Source: an uncultured Clostridia bacterium (GTDB taxonomy: Bacteria; Bacillota; Clostridia; Christensenellales; CAG-138). Taken from it: DNA of 64,000 nucleotides. Each line of letters opens with the position of its first letter. The stretch's first letter is position 1. The translations under genes were made by a program, and so were the position numbers. This document shows, piece after piece, positions 8,467-15,758 of the stretch. The notes under the pieces were generated by a model. That model saw only the letters and a list, made by a program, of their open reading frames with translations. It did not search any database and had not been told where the DNA came from. The stretch covers positions 1 through 64,000 of the forward strand of contig CAMKES010000005.1 of the NCBI GenBank assembly GCA_946411635.1. Direction: 5' to 3'.

Positions 8467-9648
8467 ATGAAGAAAGCATATTCCATCTACCGCGAACAGC
8501 TCGACGCGATCCGTGAGGCGGGCACGTACAAAGAGGAGCGCATCATCACCACGCCGCAGAAAAGCCGCATCGACACCACGAAGGCAAAGTGCGTCGTCAA
8601 CATGTGCGCGAACAACTATCTCGGACTTTCCGACAATCCCGACCTGATCGAAGCGGCGAAGGCGAGCTACGACAAGTGGGGCTTCGGTCTCAGCTCCGTC
8701 CGCTTCATCTGCGGCACGCAGGGCATCCACAAGGAGCTCGAAGGCCGCATCGCGAAGTTCACGGGTCAGGAGGACGCGATCCTGTACTCCTCCTGCTTCG
8801 ACGCGAACGGCGGTCTGTTTGAGACCCTGCTCGGACCGGAGGACGCGGTCATCTCCGACGAACTGAACCACGCGTCCATCATCGACGGCGTGCGTCTGTG
8901 CAAGGCGAAGCGCCTGCGCTATCACAACAACGACATGGAGGACCTCAAGGCGAAGCTCGAAGAGGCGAAGGACTGCCGCATCAAGCTGATCGCGACCGAC
9001 GGCGTCTTCTCCATGGACGGCTACATCGCGAACCTCAAGGGCATCTGCGATCTCGCGGAGCAGTACGACGCGCTCGTCATGGTCGACGATTCGCACGCGG
9101 TCGGCTTCATGGGCGAGCACGGCAGAGGCACCGCGGAATACTGCGGCGTGATGGGCCGTGTGGACATCATCACCGGCACCTTCGGCAAGGCGCTCGGCGG
9201 CGCGTCCGGCGGCTATACCGCGGCGAGAAAAGAGATCATCGATCTCCTTCGTCAGCGCTCCCGTCCGTACCTGTTCAGCAACACTCTCGCGCCCGCGATC
9301 TGCGCCGCGACGATCAAGACGATCGACCTTCTGGAATCGTCCACGGAGCTCCGCGACCGCGTCCACGCGAACGCGAACTATTTCCGCAGGGAAATGGAAA
9401 AGCTCGGCTTCGACCTGCTGCCCGGCGAGCATCCGATCGTTCCGATCATGCTGTACGACGCGAAGGTCGCGCAGGAATTCGCGAACCGCATGCTCGACAA
9501 AGGCGTGTACGTGACCGGCTTCAGCTATCCCGTCGTTCCGATGGGCAAGGCGCGCGTCCGTACGCAGATCTCCGCGGGTCACACGAAGGAGGACCTCGAT
9601 TTCGCCGTCAAGTGCTTCGGCGAAGTCAAAAAGGAAATGGGCATCTGA
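8467..9648 (+). CDS. kbl: Glycine C-acetyltransferase (2-amino-3-ketobutyrate CoA ligase)
   Basis: A 393-residue fold-type I PLP enzyme of the alpha-oxoamine synthase family. DDSHAVGF is at 207-214 and Lys241 in the [10 protein letters not shown] motif is the PLP lysine. It converts 2-amino-3-oxobutyrate and CoA to glycine and acetyl-CoA. It follows tdh by 15 bp and completes the threonine to glycine plus acetyl-CoA route. Its acetyl-CoA could feed the CoA-transferase or the Kce step of lysine fermentation. A strong terminator closes the unit 11 bp downstream. Confidence 0.93.
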   Translation: MKKAYSIYREQLDAIREAGTYKEERIITTPQKSRIDTTKAKCVVNMCANNYLGLSDNPDLIEAAKASYDKWGFGLSSVRFICGTQGIHKELEGRIAKFTGQEDAILYSSCFDANGGLFETLLGPEDAVISDELNHASIIDGVRLCKAKRLRYHNNDMEDLKAKLEEAKDCRIKLIATDGVFSMDGYIANLKGICDLAEQYDALVMVDDSHAVGFMGEHGRGTAEYCGVMGRVDIITGTFGKALGGASGGYTAARKEIIDLLRQRSRPYLFSNTLAPAICAATIKTIDLLESSTELRDRVHANANYFRREMEKLGFDLLPGEHPIVPIMLYDAKVAQEFANRMLDKGVYVTGFSYPVVPMGKARVRTQISAGHTKEDLDFAVKCFGEVKKEMGI

Positions 9649-9659
9649 CGCTTCGCTTC

Positions 9660-9695
9660 GGTCCGCTGAACGTCTTCAGCGGACCGGTTTCTTTT
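9660..9695 (+). terminator. Intrinsic terminator after kbl
   Basis: A perfect 11-bp stem (9660-9670 with 9675-9685) with a 4-nt loop, followed by the T-rich GGTTTCTTTT. A second large hairpin without a T-run lies at 9700-9735. Confidence 0.8.
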
Positions 9696-9792
9696 CAGTG
9701 CCGCCTGAAATGCTCCGCATTTCACGAGCGGCGGCCCTGTAAGGAGTCAGATCCGCCGCGCATGTCGCCGGACCTGACGGATTCAGGAAAAG

Positions 9793-9817
9793 AAAGCCCC
9801 CGCAGCGCGGGGGCTTT
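9793..9817 (-). terminator. Terminator of the XRE/DUF2975 operon
   Basis: A perfect 11-bp stem AAAGCCCCCGC/GCGGGGGCTTT with a 3-nt loop. The T-rich side on the minus strand (CTTTTCC) lies after the end of the XRE gene, 12 bp away; it may also act on the plus strand. Confidence 0.8.
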
Positions 9818-9828
9818 GTTCGTTCGGT

Positions 9829-10065
9829 TTACTTCACCTGCTCCGGATCGGCCGGTTCGTCCGGCGCGTATTCGAGGATGTCGCCGGGCTGGCAGTTCAG
9901 CGCTTCGCAGATGGCGATGAGGGTGGAGAAGCGGATCGCGCTGATATGTCCGTTCTTCAGTTTCGAAAGATTCACGTTCGCGACGCCGACCTTTTCACTC
10001 AGCTCGTTCAGGCTCATCTTCCGGTCCGCCATGACGCGGTCAAGCCGCAGAATGATTCTACCCAT
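9829..10065 (-). CDS. XRE-family (YozG-like) HTH regulator
   Basis: A 78-residue Cro/CI-type protein that is almost entirely one helix-turn-helix domain (SLNELSEKVGVANVNLSKLKNG, about 18-39). Its gene follows that of the DUF2975 membrane protein after 9 bp. This pairing recurs in Firmicutes. It probably represses its own operon through the repeated TTAACGA half-sites downstream of the promoter. The membrane partner may modulate it, but no mechanism can be read from the sequence. Confidence 0.8.
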   Translation of the reverse strand: MGRIILRLDRVMADRKMSLNELSEKVGVANVNLSKLKNGHISAIRFSTLIAICEALNCQPGDILEYAPDEPADPEQVK

Positions 10066-10074
10066 ACGATCACC

Positions 10075-10857
10075 TCACAGCGTTTCGTCGGATTCCCTCT
10101 GAAGCGCCGCGCCGTGCCGGAAGACGCGCACCAGAAACAGCACGATCAGCGAGACCACGAGCGGGAAGGACGGAGTGATCAGATACAGCACGGATTCCAC
10201 GATTCCGTCGCTCGTAAGATACCCGACGATGTTCGCTTCGATTGCGAAGCGCGTGTAAAGTTCGATCGAAATACTGATCAGCAGATTGAACAGGGCGTTC
10301 GCAAGCAGGACCCATGCAAAGACGTTCATGCGGCGGATCACGCGGTCCTCAAACGGGCTGTCGCAGCGGCGGAACGCGTCCGCGGCGAGCAGCAGGAACA
10401 CGAAGACGACGACGGAAAACGCGGCGGAAACGATCATTGCGATCTGGTGCGCGTAACGGAAGACCTGCTTCGTATGCGCTCTTGCGAGCGCGGCATTCGG
10501 ATCTTCCACCGTGAAGCGGAACGAGGTGGACTCGCTTGTCGGGACGTCGATCACGTACGTTTCGCCGTCTTTGGTAAAGGAGAAGGGTTTTACCTCTTCG
10601 CCGTCGAAATATGACAGGTCATACCGGACCCCTTCGTCGCTTTCGATCCTGATGGCGGTGTCTTCCCCGGCAACGATGGCGCTCAGAACGCTTTGCTCCA
10701 GAGTGTCATAGCTGTCCGCGTCGGAGGCGTTGAAGTTCCGGATGCCGGTGCGGGTGACCAGCGCAAAGTTGATGACGGTCGAAACGACCAGAACGATCGC
10801 GATGATCACGCCGACCAGGCCGAGCCGGTTGATCTTGGTTTTGACGTTCGTGTTCAT
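10075..10857 (-). CDS. DUF2975 membrane protein
   Basis: A 260-residue protein with one N-terminal membrane segment (about 12-35), a roughly 95-residue extracytoplasmic stretch, and three further hydrophobic segments (about 137-160, 180-200, 222-245). The DSPFEDRVIRRM loop before the third segment is the DUF2975 hallmark. Family function is not established. Co-transcription with an XRE regulator suggests a membrane sensor and repressor pair. The gene starts after a GGAGGG site and lies downstream of a very strong promoter. The extracytoplasmic insert between the first two segments looks large for this family. Confidence 0.7.
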   Translation of the reverse strand: MNTNVKTKINRLGLVGVIIAIVLVVSTVINFALVTRTGIRNFNASDADSYDTLEQSVLSAIVAGEDTAIRIESDEGVRYDLSYFDGEEVKPFSFTKDGETYVIDVPTSESTSFRFTVEDPNAALARAHTKQVFRYAHQIAMIVSAAFSVVVFVFLLLAADAFRRCDSPFEDRVIRRMNVFAWVLLANALFNLLISISIELYTRFAIEANIVGYLTSDGIVESVLYLITPSFPLVVSLIVLFLVRVFRHGAALQRESDETL

Positions 10858-10896
10858 GAATAGATACCCTCCTGTGATTCATGGAATGATTTTGTT

Positions 10897-10964
10897 TCGT
10901 TAAGTTTTTAACGACTGTCGTTAACTTACGAGCATAGGATAACACATGGTTTTGCGTTTGTCAA
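10897..10964 (-). promoter_or_regulatory. Strong promoter with three operator half-sites (DUF2975/XRE operon)
   Basis: On the minus strand TTGACA (10959-10964), a 17-bp spacer and TATCCT (10936-10941). Just downstream of the predicted start lie three alternating half-sites: TCGTTAA (10897-10903), TTAACGA (10908-10914) and TCGTTAA (10918-10924). The last two form a perfect 17-bp palindrome with 8-bp arms, the first two one with 7-bp arms. This is the layout of an autoregulatory operator; binding by the XRE protein is inferred. Confidence 0.7.
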
Positions 10965-11077
10965 CACATTTTTTACGAAAAACATTAAATTTTTTATTTT
11001 CCGGGAAGAATACCCGCTTCTGCGGGGCGCTTTTTTGTGTCCCGCGGCGTCTCGCCGATCCCCCGCGCGACCAAATG

Positions 11078-11140
11078 CCTTCCCCTTGAGGGGAAGGTGC
11101 CGCAGTGTGAACGAAGGCGGATGAGGTGTTCGCGCAGCTC
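11078..11140. repeat. Partial copy of a dispersed palindromic repeat
   Basis: CCTTCCCC-TTGA-GGGGAAGG (11078-11097) followed by GGATGAGGTG matches the left arm of the complete element at 47618-47729. Only one arm is present here, overlapping the end of the replication-initiator fragment. Confidence 0.7.
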
Positions 11141-11141
11141 T

Positions 11142-11501
11142 TCACGCGTTCCGGTCCCTTGCGGCGTGCACCATGCAGTCGACCGGGGCGTTATAAAGGC
11201 ATGCCATCAGGTACTTTTCGCCGTTTGTGACCTCCGTACCGCGTTCCCCGAGCTGCTTTTCCACGTAGTCGATATGGTCGATCGTGAGCAGCTTCAGCCG
11301 CTTTCTGATCAGTGTGTTCGGAACGCGCGTTCCGTTCAGCGAAAGAAATGCCAGACCGTACATCGCTTCGATCGCCTGCTTCACCGATTGCGCGAAGACC
11401 TGATCGTAAAAGGTATCGAGATACAAAGGCTTTAAAATCGCGTCGGGTCCGGTCGCGTCGTCTTCGCGCGCGGTTATACCGACTGACGGGACGTCGCCCA
11501 T
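11142..11501 (-). pseudogene. C-terminal fragment of a replication initiator (DUF6017-like)
   Basis: The last 90 residues (LTIDHIDYVEKQLGERGTEV, then KYLMACLYNAP) resemble the C-terminal DUF6017 domain of DnaD-like replication initiator proteins from clostridial integrative elements and plasmids. The N-terminal DNA-binding part is missing. Upstream the frame stays open only because it crosses 45-bp tandem repeats. I place a possible start at 11501 (AAAGAG upstream), giving 119 residues, but treat it as a remnant. It marks a past mobile-element insertion. Family assignment is from memory of the motif, not a search. Confidence 0.5.
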
Positions 11502-11539
11502 TATCTCTTTACTATTATGATTTATTTCCCCCTCATCTC

Positions 11540-11680
11540 GTGAGGGGGGTGGGGTCGTCTCGTGAGGGGGGTCCCCCGCATATGGTGAGGGGGGAGGGGT
11601 CGTCCCGTGAGGGGGGTCCCCCGCATATGGTGAGAGGGGTGAGACCATCCCGTGAGGGGGGTCGCCTGCACCGTGTGACG
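11540..11680. repeat. 45-bp tandem repeat array
   Basis: About three imperfect copies of a 45-bp unit built around CGTGAGGGGGGTC and GCATATGGTGAG. Because the unit length is a multiple of three, it keeps a minus-strand frame open, encoding GDPPHGTTPPPSPYA-like 15-residue repeats. I regard that as a by-product rather than a gene. The segments themselves contain short inverted repeats (CTCATCTCGTGAG). Confidence 0.7.
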
Positions 11681-11771
11681 CGATCGATCCGAGGAGATAC
11701 CGATTGGCGCCTTGACGCAGCCTCCCGATTTTGAAGCCTGCCGGGTTTCCTCCGGACGGATCATGCCGCGT

Positions 11772-11800
11772 TTGACAGCGGCGCGTTTCGGTGGTATGGT
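11772..11800 (+). promoter_or_regulatory. Promoter of the hydE-like gene
   Basis: TTGACA (11772-11777), a 17-bp spacer and TATGGT (11795-11800), about 23 bp before the start codon. Confidence 0.6.
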
Positions 11801-11822
11801 GTTGGAAACGGAGGGAAATCAC

Positions 11823-12803
11823 ATGATCGGGACAAAACGGGACATTCTGGAAATACTGAACATGCCGGAGGAGGCGTTTTTGCGCGACGTGCTGCCGAAA
11901 GCGCTGCGCGCGCGGGAAGCGCAGTTCGGCAACCGCATCCTATTAAGCGCCATGATCGGCTATACGAACGTGTGCAAAAACCAATGCCTGTACTGCGGCA
12001 TGCGTGCGGGAAACAGCGCGCTGAAGCGCTTCCGCGTCGCGCCGGAGGACGTGATCGCGCTCGGCACCCGCGCTGCGGCGCACGGCTATCGACGCATCTT
12101 TCTGATCGCGGGCGAGGATCCGAAGTACGGGTTCGACGGGCTTTTGCACATTGTGAAGGCGTTTAAGGACGCGGGGATGTTCGTTTCGCTTGCCTGCGGA
12201 GAGTTTGACCGCGTGCAGTACGGGGAGCTGAAAGCCGCCGGTACGGACGAATACGTGCTGAAATTCGAGATGTCCGATTCCGAAAGCTTCAACCGAATGA
12301 ACCCGTCGACGACGTTCGCCCGCCGCATGGAGGCGATCGAAACGATCCGCGCGCTCGGGCTGGCGCTTGCGTCCGGCAACATCATCGACTGGCCGGGACA
12401 GACCGCGGAGGAACTTGCCGACGACATTCTGCTGATGAAGCGGCTCGGCATTTCCTGGGCGCCGGTCATTCCGTATCTGCCCGCGCTGCACACGCCGCTC
12501 TTTGAGACGCATCACCGCGGCAGCCTTGAAAAGCTCTATAAGGAGATCGCGATCCTGCGTCTGATGATGCCCGCGATCCGCATCACCGCACAGCAGCCGG
12601 GCGCCGATCTCAAAAAAGGATTGTCCGATCCGGAGGCGAACGACGCCGCGATCCGCGCGGGCGCAAACCTGCTCTTTTACGATCTTCTGCCGGATCCGCT
12701 CGCCGCGGACTTCCGCGTGATCGACGAGCGGCATATCACCGGACCGCAGCATGCGGAAGCGCTCTCCGAAACGTATGGCTACGTGATCGACACCGACGCA
12801 TAA
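11823..12803 (+). CDS. hydE: Radical SAM protein, HydE-like ([FeFe]-hydrogenase maturation)
   Basis: A 326-residue radical SAM enzyme with C51-x3-C55-x2-C58 (in GYTNVCKNQCLYCGM), FRVAPEDV after it, and GEDPKYG and GNIIDWPGQT motifs matching the HydE/BioB/PylB family. HydE helps build the H-cluster diiron subsite. The nearest alternatives are PylB (methylornithine synthase) or another BioB-like enzyme. CLYCGM favours HydE, and no pyrrolysine genes are present. The C-terminal cluster cysteines of some HydE are absent. I use the ATG at 11823, after GGAGGGAAATC. No hydrogenase or hydF/hydG is in the window, so the assignment depends on motif alone. Confidence 0.7.
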   Translation: MIGTKRDILEILNMPEEAFLRDVLPKALRAREAQFGNRILLSAMIGYTNVCKNQCLYCGMRAGNSALKRFRVAPEDVIALGTRAAAHGYRRIFLIAGEDPKYGFDGLLHIVKAFKDAGMFVSLACGEFDRVQYGELKAAGTDEYVLKFEMSDSESFNRMNPSTTFARRMEAIETIRALGLALASGNIIDWPGQTAEELADDILLMKRLGISWAPVIPYLPALHTPLFETHHRGSLEKLYKEIAILRLMMPAIRITAQQPGADLKKGLSDPEANDAAIRAGANLLFYDLLPDPLAADFRVIDERHITGPQHAEALSETYGYVIDTDA

Positions 12804-12804
12804 A

Positions 12805-12826
12805 AAAGGAGCCGGAAGGCTCCTTT
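12805..12826 (+). terminator. Bidirectional terminator between hydE and the lipoprotein gene
   Basis: AAAGGAGCC/GGCTCCTTT (9 bp, loop GGAA), with A-rich sequence before it and CGTGTTTTT after it. It lies between convergent genes. Confidence 0.75.
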
Positions 12827-12839
12827 CGTGTTTTTGGGA

Positions 12840-14330
12840 TCATACAATCTTTTCGCCGTTCACGTAGAGTGAAAACCCGTTGGCGACAATCGAGGACGCG
12901 TCGCCGGAAAACGAGGTGACGTACGTGTCCGCGGTCAGCGTCCAGGTTGAGGAAGCGTCGATCGTGACGCGCACCGTGCCGGCCTCGGAGCTTACCGTTT
13001 CGCCCTTCGCGTTCACGATCTCGCCGGAGATCGCGCCGGTGAACGACGAGCCTTCGGACAGCGTCAGCGACAGTTCCGAGTCGCTGCCGACGAGGATCGT
13101 GCCGGAAAGCGTCTGATTTTTCACGTTCAGCGCCGCGACGTTCTTTGCGCCGCTCCAGCCGTCCGCGCACACCGAAAGCAGGACGTTTGCGGGGTCGTCG
13201 TTTTCGATCGCAACACCGGAAAGCTCGATCACCGCGTTCGTGTTCGTGACGTGGAAGACGTGTCCGCTCTTGCTTACAAGGCTGCCGCCGGTCATGGCAA
13301 ACTGCGCCGTGCCCGTGTCCGCGTCGCCCGACATGGACTGATAGAGCATGATCGTATCGAGGAACGACGCGTTGCCGTTGCGCTGCGTATTGTTCGCGGT
13401 CAGCGTGCAGTTTTCGAGCCGCACGGCGTTCTTTCCCTCGATCACGACGCCCTCGGAGAGGTTCGATACGAGCGTCGCGTTTGCGGCGGTGATGTCCGCG
13501 GTCGAGTAGATCGCGGGGGAGCCGAGTCCGTTGGAGGTATAGGTTCCGCCGTCGACGACCGCCGTGCCGCCGCCGCGATCGGTGCGGATCGGCGCCGAGG
13601 AGCGCCCGGAGGTGGTGACGTTCAGTTCATTCGCATACGTCGTGCCGCCGCCGGTCGTCATGATGCCGCCGGAGCCGTTTCCGGTCGTGGTGATCGTCAC
13701 GCCGGACAGCGTCACGGTCGTACCGTCGCCTTCCGCGCCGTTTCTGCCGCCGTTGCCGCCGTAGCAGAACACGCCGTTCGCGCCGTCCGCAGCGGTTTCG
13801 ATCGTGCCGCCGAGGATCGAAACGGACGCGCCGTCCTTCACGAGGACCGCCGCGTTCAGACCGTAGAAATTGCAGGCGTCGCCGCCGTTCGAATCGCCGG
13901 TCTTGGCAACCGTCGGATACCGGAGCTCGACCGCTTCGTTCGTCGCGATCAGCAGCGCGTTCTCATCCGCGGTCGTGCTTGCATAGGTCTGATTCTCCTG
14001 CGTGTCCGCCGCGGTGATCTCCGTCGCCGCGGTATACGTCACGTCCGCCGCGCTGCCGCCGGGGCCGCCGGGACCGCCTTCGGGAGGCTCGCCCTGCGGG
14101 GGCTGATCGGGACCGCCTTCGGGAGGTTCGCCCTGCGGAGGCTCGCCGGGAGCGCCTTCGGGCGGCGCGGGGGGAGGATTGCCGTCGGACGGTGGATTGC
14201 CGTCCGGGGGCGCGGGCCGGGTATTCGACTCGCTCGCGGCGGCTTCGGCGCCGTCCGACGCGGTCTCGTTCTTCGCCGCGCTGCATGCGACCAGCAGCAG
14301 GCAAAGCAGGATGACAAGGATTCGTTTCAT
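12840..14330 (-). CDS. Surface lipoprotein with Pro-rich linker and parallel beta-helix
   Basis: A 496-residue lipoprotein. The signal peptide ends in the lipobox LVAC with acylated Cys16. A proline- and glycine-rich linker (about 38-95) with tandem PPEGxPG-type units follows, then a glycine-, threonine- and asparagine-rich region (about 100-496) with the repetitive short strands of a right-handed beta-helix (for example GVTITTTGNGSGGI and DGGTYTSNG). This fold is common in carbohydrate-binding and adhesive surface proteins. No catalytic motif is recognised. A possible promoter is TTGACA (14406-14411)/CATATT (14382-14387). A surface role is likely but the ligand is unknown. Confidence 0.65.
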   Translation of the reverse strand: MKRILVILLCLLLVACSAAKNETASDGAEAAASESNTRPAPPDGNPPSDGNPPPAPPEGAPGEPPQGEPPEGGPDQPPQGEPPEGGPGGPGGSAADVTYTAATEITAADTQENQTYASTTADENALLIATNEAVELRYPTVAKTGDSNGGDACNFYGLNAAVLVKDGASVSILGGTIETAADGANGVFCYGGNGGRNGAEGDGTTVTLSGVTITTTGNGSGGIMTTGGGTTYANELNVTTSGRSSAPIRTDRGGGTAVVDGGTYTSNGLGSPAIYSTADITAANATLVSNLSEGVVIEGKNAVRLENCTLTANNTQRNGNASFLDTIMLYQSMSGDADTGTAQFAMTGGSLVSKSGHVFHVTNTNAVIELSGVAIENDDPANVLLSVCADGWSGAKNVAALNVKNQTLSGTILVGSDSELSLTLSEGSSFTGAISGEIVNAKGETVSSEAGTVRVTIDASSTWTLTADTYVTSFSGDASSIVANGFSLYVNGEKIV

Positions 14331-14432
14331 GGTTGCACCTCCGTTTTTGATGCGTACACTCTACCACGGAAATCGGGCGGAAATATGGGAAGAATGTAAA
14401 CGAACTGTCAACGGTGTCCCCCAAAGGGACAA

Positions 14433-14456
14433 AAAAAGGAGGCGGACCTCCTTTTT
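14433..14456 (-). terminator. Terminator of the cation antiporter gene
   Basis: AAAAAGGAGG/CCTCCTTTTT, a 10-bp stem with loop CGGA, 13 bp downstream of the antiporter stop codon. T-runs flank both sides. Confidence 0.75.
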
Positions 14457-14468
14457 GCAAACGGTTTT

Positions 14469-15497
14469 TTACGCGCCCGCCGCGAGGAACGAGTACACGC
14501 AGTAGGCGAGATAGACGAGCACGAGGATCGCGCCGTGCACGCGCGAGCCCTTTTTGCGGATCAGCATCGGCACGATCAGACCGACCATGACGAGCACCGC
14601 CAGCGGCAGGTCGATGTACTGCGCCTTCGCCGTGAACACGATGTCGCCGGCGATCGTCGAGGGGATCCCGATGACGAGCAGCATGTTGAACAGGTTCGCG
14701 CCGATGATGTTGCCGAGCCCCACGTCGCCCTGCCCCTTGATCGCGCTGGTCACGGTGGTCACGAGCTCCGGCAGCGAGGTGCCGAGCGCGATCACGGTCA
14801 CCGCGATGACGCGGTCGGATACGCCCATCCGCTGCGCCAGAAGCTGGCCGTTTTCGACCAGCAGGTTCGAGCCGACGAACAGACCCGCCGCCGAGACGAC
14901 GAGCATCAGGATCGCCGCCCACGCCGGCATGAGCTTTTCGGTCTCGTCAAACTCCGCCGCGCCGTCGCTGTCCTTCCACTTGACCGAAAGGAACGCATAA
15001 AGGACGAAACCGAGGATCAGCACGATGCCGACTGCGCGGACGACGGTGCCGACGGCGTGCTCCGCGGCGCCTTCCTTATTGATGAAGTCCGATTCCGGAG
15101 TGAACAGAACGGTCAGGAACAGCAGCGCCGCGGTCGCGACGAAGAAGATCATGCGCCAGCTTACGGACTTTGCCTTGACCTCCTTTGCGGGGCGGATCAG
15201 CTGTCCGATGCCCGCGATGAGCGCCGTGTTGCAGATGATGCTGCCGAGCGCGTTGCCCACGCTGATCTCGGGCGAATGCGCGCTTCCGAGAACGGCGGTG
15301 CTGGACACGAGGATCTCCGGCAGCGTGGTGCCGAGGGATACGATCGTTGCGCCGACGACGATCTGCGGGATCTTTAACCGCCGCGCGATCGCGACCGACG
15401 CGTCGACGAACTTGTCGCCCGCGACGCAGATGAGACCGAGCCCGACGACGAACAGAACGATCGTCCAGGCAAGCGAATCGGGTACCGAAAAAGTCAT
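14469..15497 (-). CDS. CaCA-family cation antiporter (YrbG-like), probably Mn2+-regulated
   Basis: A 342-residue polytopic membrane protein with the two inverted alpha-repeats of the Ca2+/cation antiporter family: GATIVSLGTTLPE at 49-61 and VIALGTSLPE at 235-244, each preceding GN(A/I)(L/I)G(S/A). These form the ion-binding core. Annotation would normally say sodium/calcium exchanger. The yybP-ykoY-type leader upstream suggests that export of Mn2+ is the physiological task, as for other transporters under this riboswitch. I use the ATG at 15497 behind AGGAAGG; an upstream in-frame extension runs through the riboswitch and is not coding. Confidence 0.85.
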   Translation of the reverse strand: MTFSVPDSLAWTIVLFVVGLGLICVAGDKFVDASVAIARRLKIPQIVVGATIVSLGTTLPEILVSSTAVLGSAHSPEISVGNALGSIICNTALIAGIGQLIRPAKEVKAKSVSWRMIFFVATAALLFLTVLFTPESDFINKEGAAEHAVGTVVRAVGIVLILGFVLYAFLSVKWKDSDGAAEFDETEKLMPAWAAILMLVVSAAGLFVGSNLLVENGQLLAQRMGVSDRVIAVTVIALGTSLPELVTTVTSAIKGQGDVGLGNIIGANLFNMLLVIGIPSTIAGDIVFTAKAQYIDLPLAVLVMVGLIVPMLIRKKGSRVHGAILVLVYLAYCVYSFLAAGA

Positions 15498-15524
15498 ACG
15501 AACCTTCCTTCCGTGCAAGAAAAA

Positions 15525-15561
15525 GAGACCTTTATGCACGCGTAATCTGCATAAAAGTCTC
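15525..15561 (-). terminator. Riboswitch-controlled intrinsic terminator
   Basis: On the minus strand a 14-bp stem with one G-T wobble (15548-15561 with 15525-15538) and a 9-nt loop, followed by TTTTTCTT (15524-15517). The 5' arm contains the GAGACTTTTAT segment that also forms the 3' strand of the aptamer basal helix, so the two structures exclude each other. Confidence 0.85.
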
Positions 15562-15642
15562 GCGCATTCCGACCGGCAGCGGGATTGCTCCGTGCTGACG
15601 CCGCAGGCCACGCGGTTTCCCGCGTCGGCTACTCCCTTTTAC
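15551..15642 (-). promoter_or_regulatory. yybP-ykoY (manganese) riboswitch aptamer
   Basis: Reading the minus strand, GTAAAAGGGAGTAGCC opens the element and GCGAGACTTTTAT closes it. The GGGAGTAGC and GCGAGAC(C/T)TTT blocks are the hallmarks of the yybP-ykoY Mn2+ riboswitch. Between them lie a GC hairpin (GACGCGGGAAACCGCGT) and the CGTCAGCACGG/CTGCCGGTC arm. The basal helix pairs GTAAAAG with CTTTTAT. Binding of Mn2+ would hold this helix and block the downstream terminator, an ON switch as known for the class. It precedes the cation antiporter gene. Confidence 0.85.
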
Positions 15643-15649
15643 GAATGGT

Positions 15650-15678
15650 ATTATATGTTAACTTTTTTCAAACGTCAA
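15650..15678 (-). promoter_or_regulatory. Promoter of the Mn riboswitch/antiporter transcript
   Basis: On the minus strand TTGACG (15673-15678), a 17-bp spacer and TATAAT (15650-15655). The predicted start, near 15643, coincides with the first base of the aptamer. Confidence 0.8.
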
Positions 15679-15708
15679 GGAGGAATTGTGGCATTTTGCC
15701 GGGGCGTC

Positions 15709-15717
15709 TGCTATAAT
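15709..15717 (+). promoter_or_regulatory. Extended -10 promoter of the pyrophosphatase gene
   Basis: TGC-TATAAT (TATAAT at 15712-15717) reads as an extended -10 element; no good -35 lies at 17 bp. It is divergent from the antiporter promoter, with 34 bp between the two -35 to -10 regions. Confidence 0.5.
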
Positions 15718-15758
15718 AAAAACTGGATTTTTATCTGAAGAGGAAAGGTGCAGCACGG

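Noticed and set aside
11502..11822. Upstream part of the 226-codon minus-strand frame across the tandem repeats
   Set aside because: The frame is kept open by a repeat unit of 45 bp and encodes low-complexity GDPPHG repeats; only the last 119 codons look protein-like.
11823..12803. PylB (methylornithine synthase) as identity of the radical SAM gene
   Set aside because: The cysteine region and surrounding motifs fit HydE better and no pylC, pylD, pylS or pylT is nearby; kept only as an alternative.
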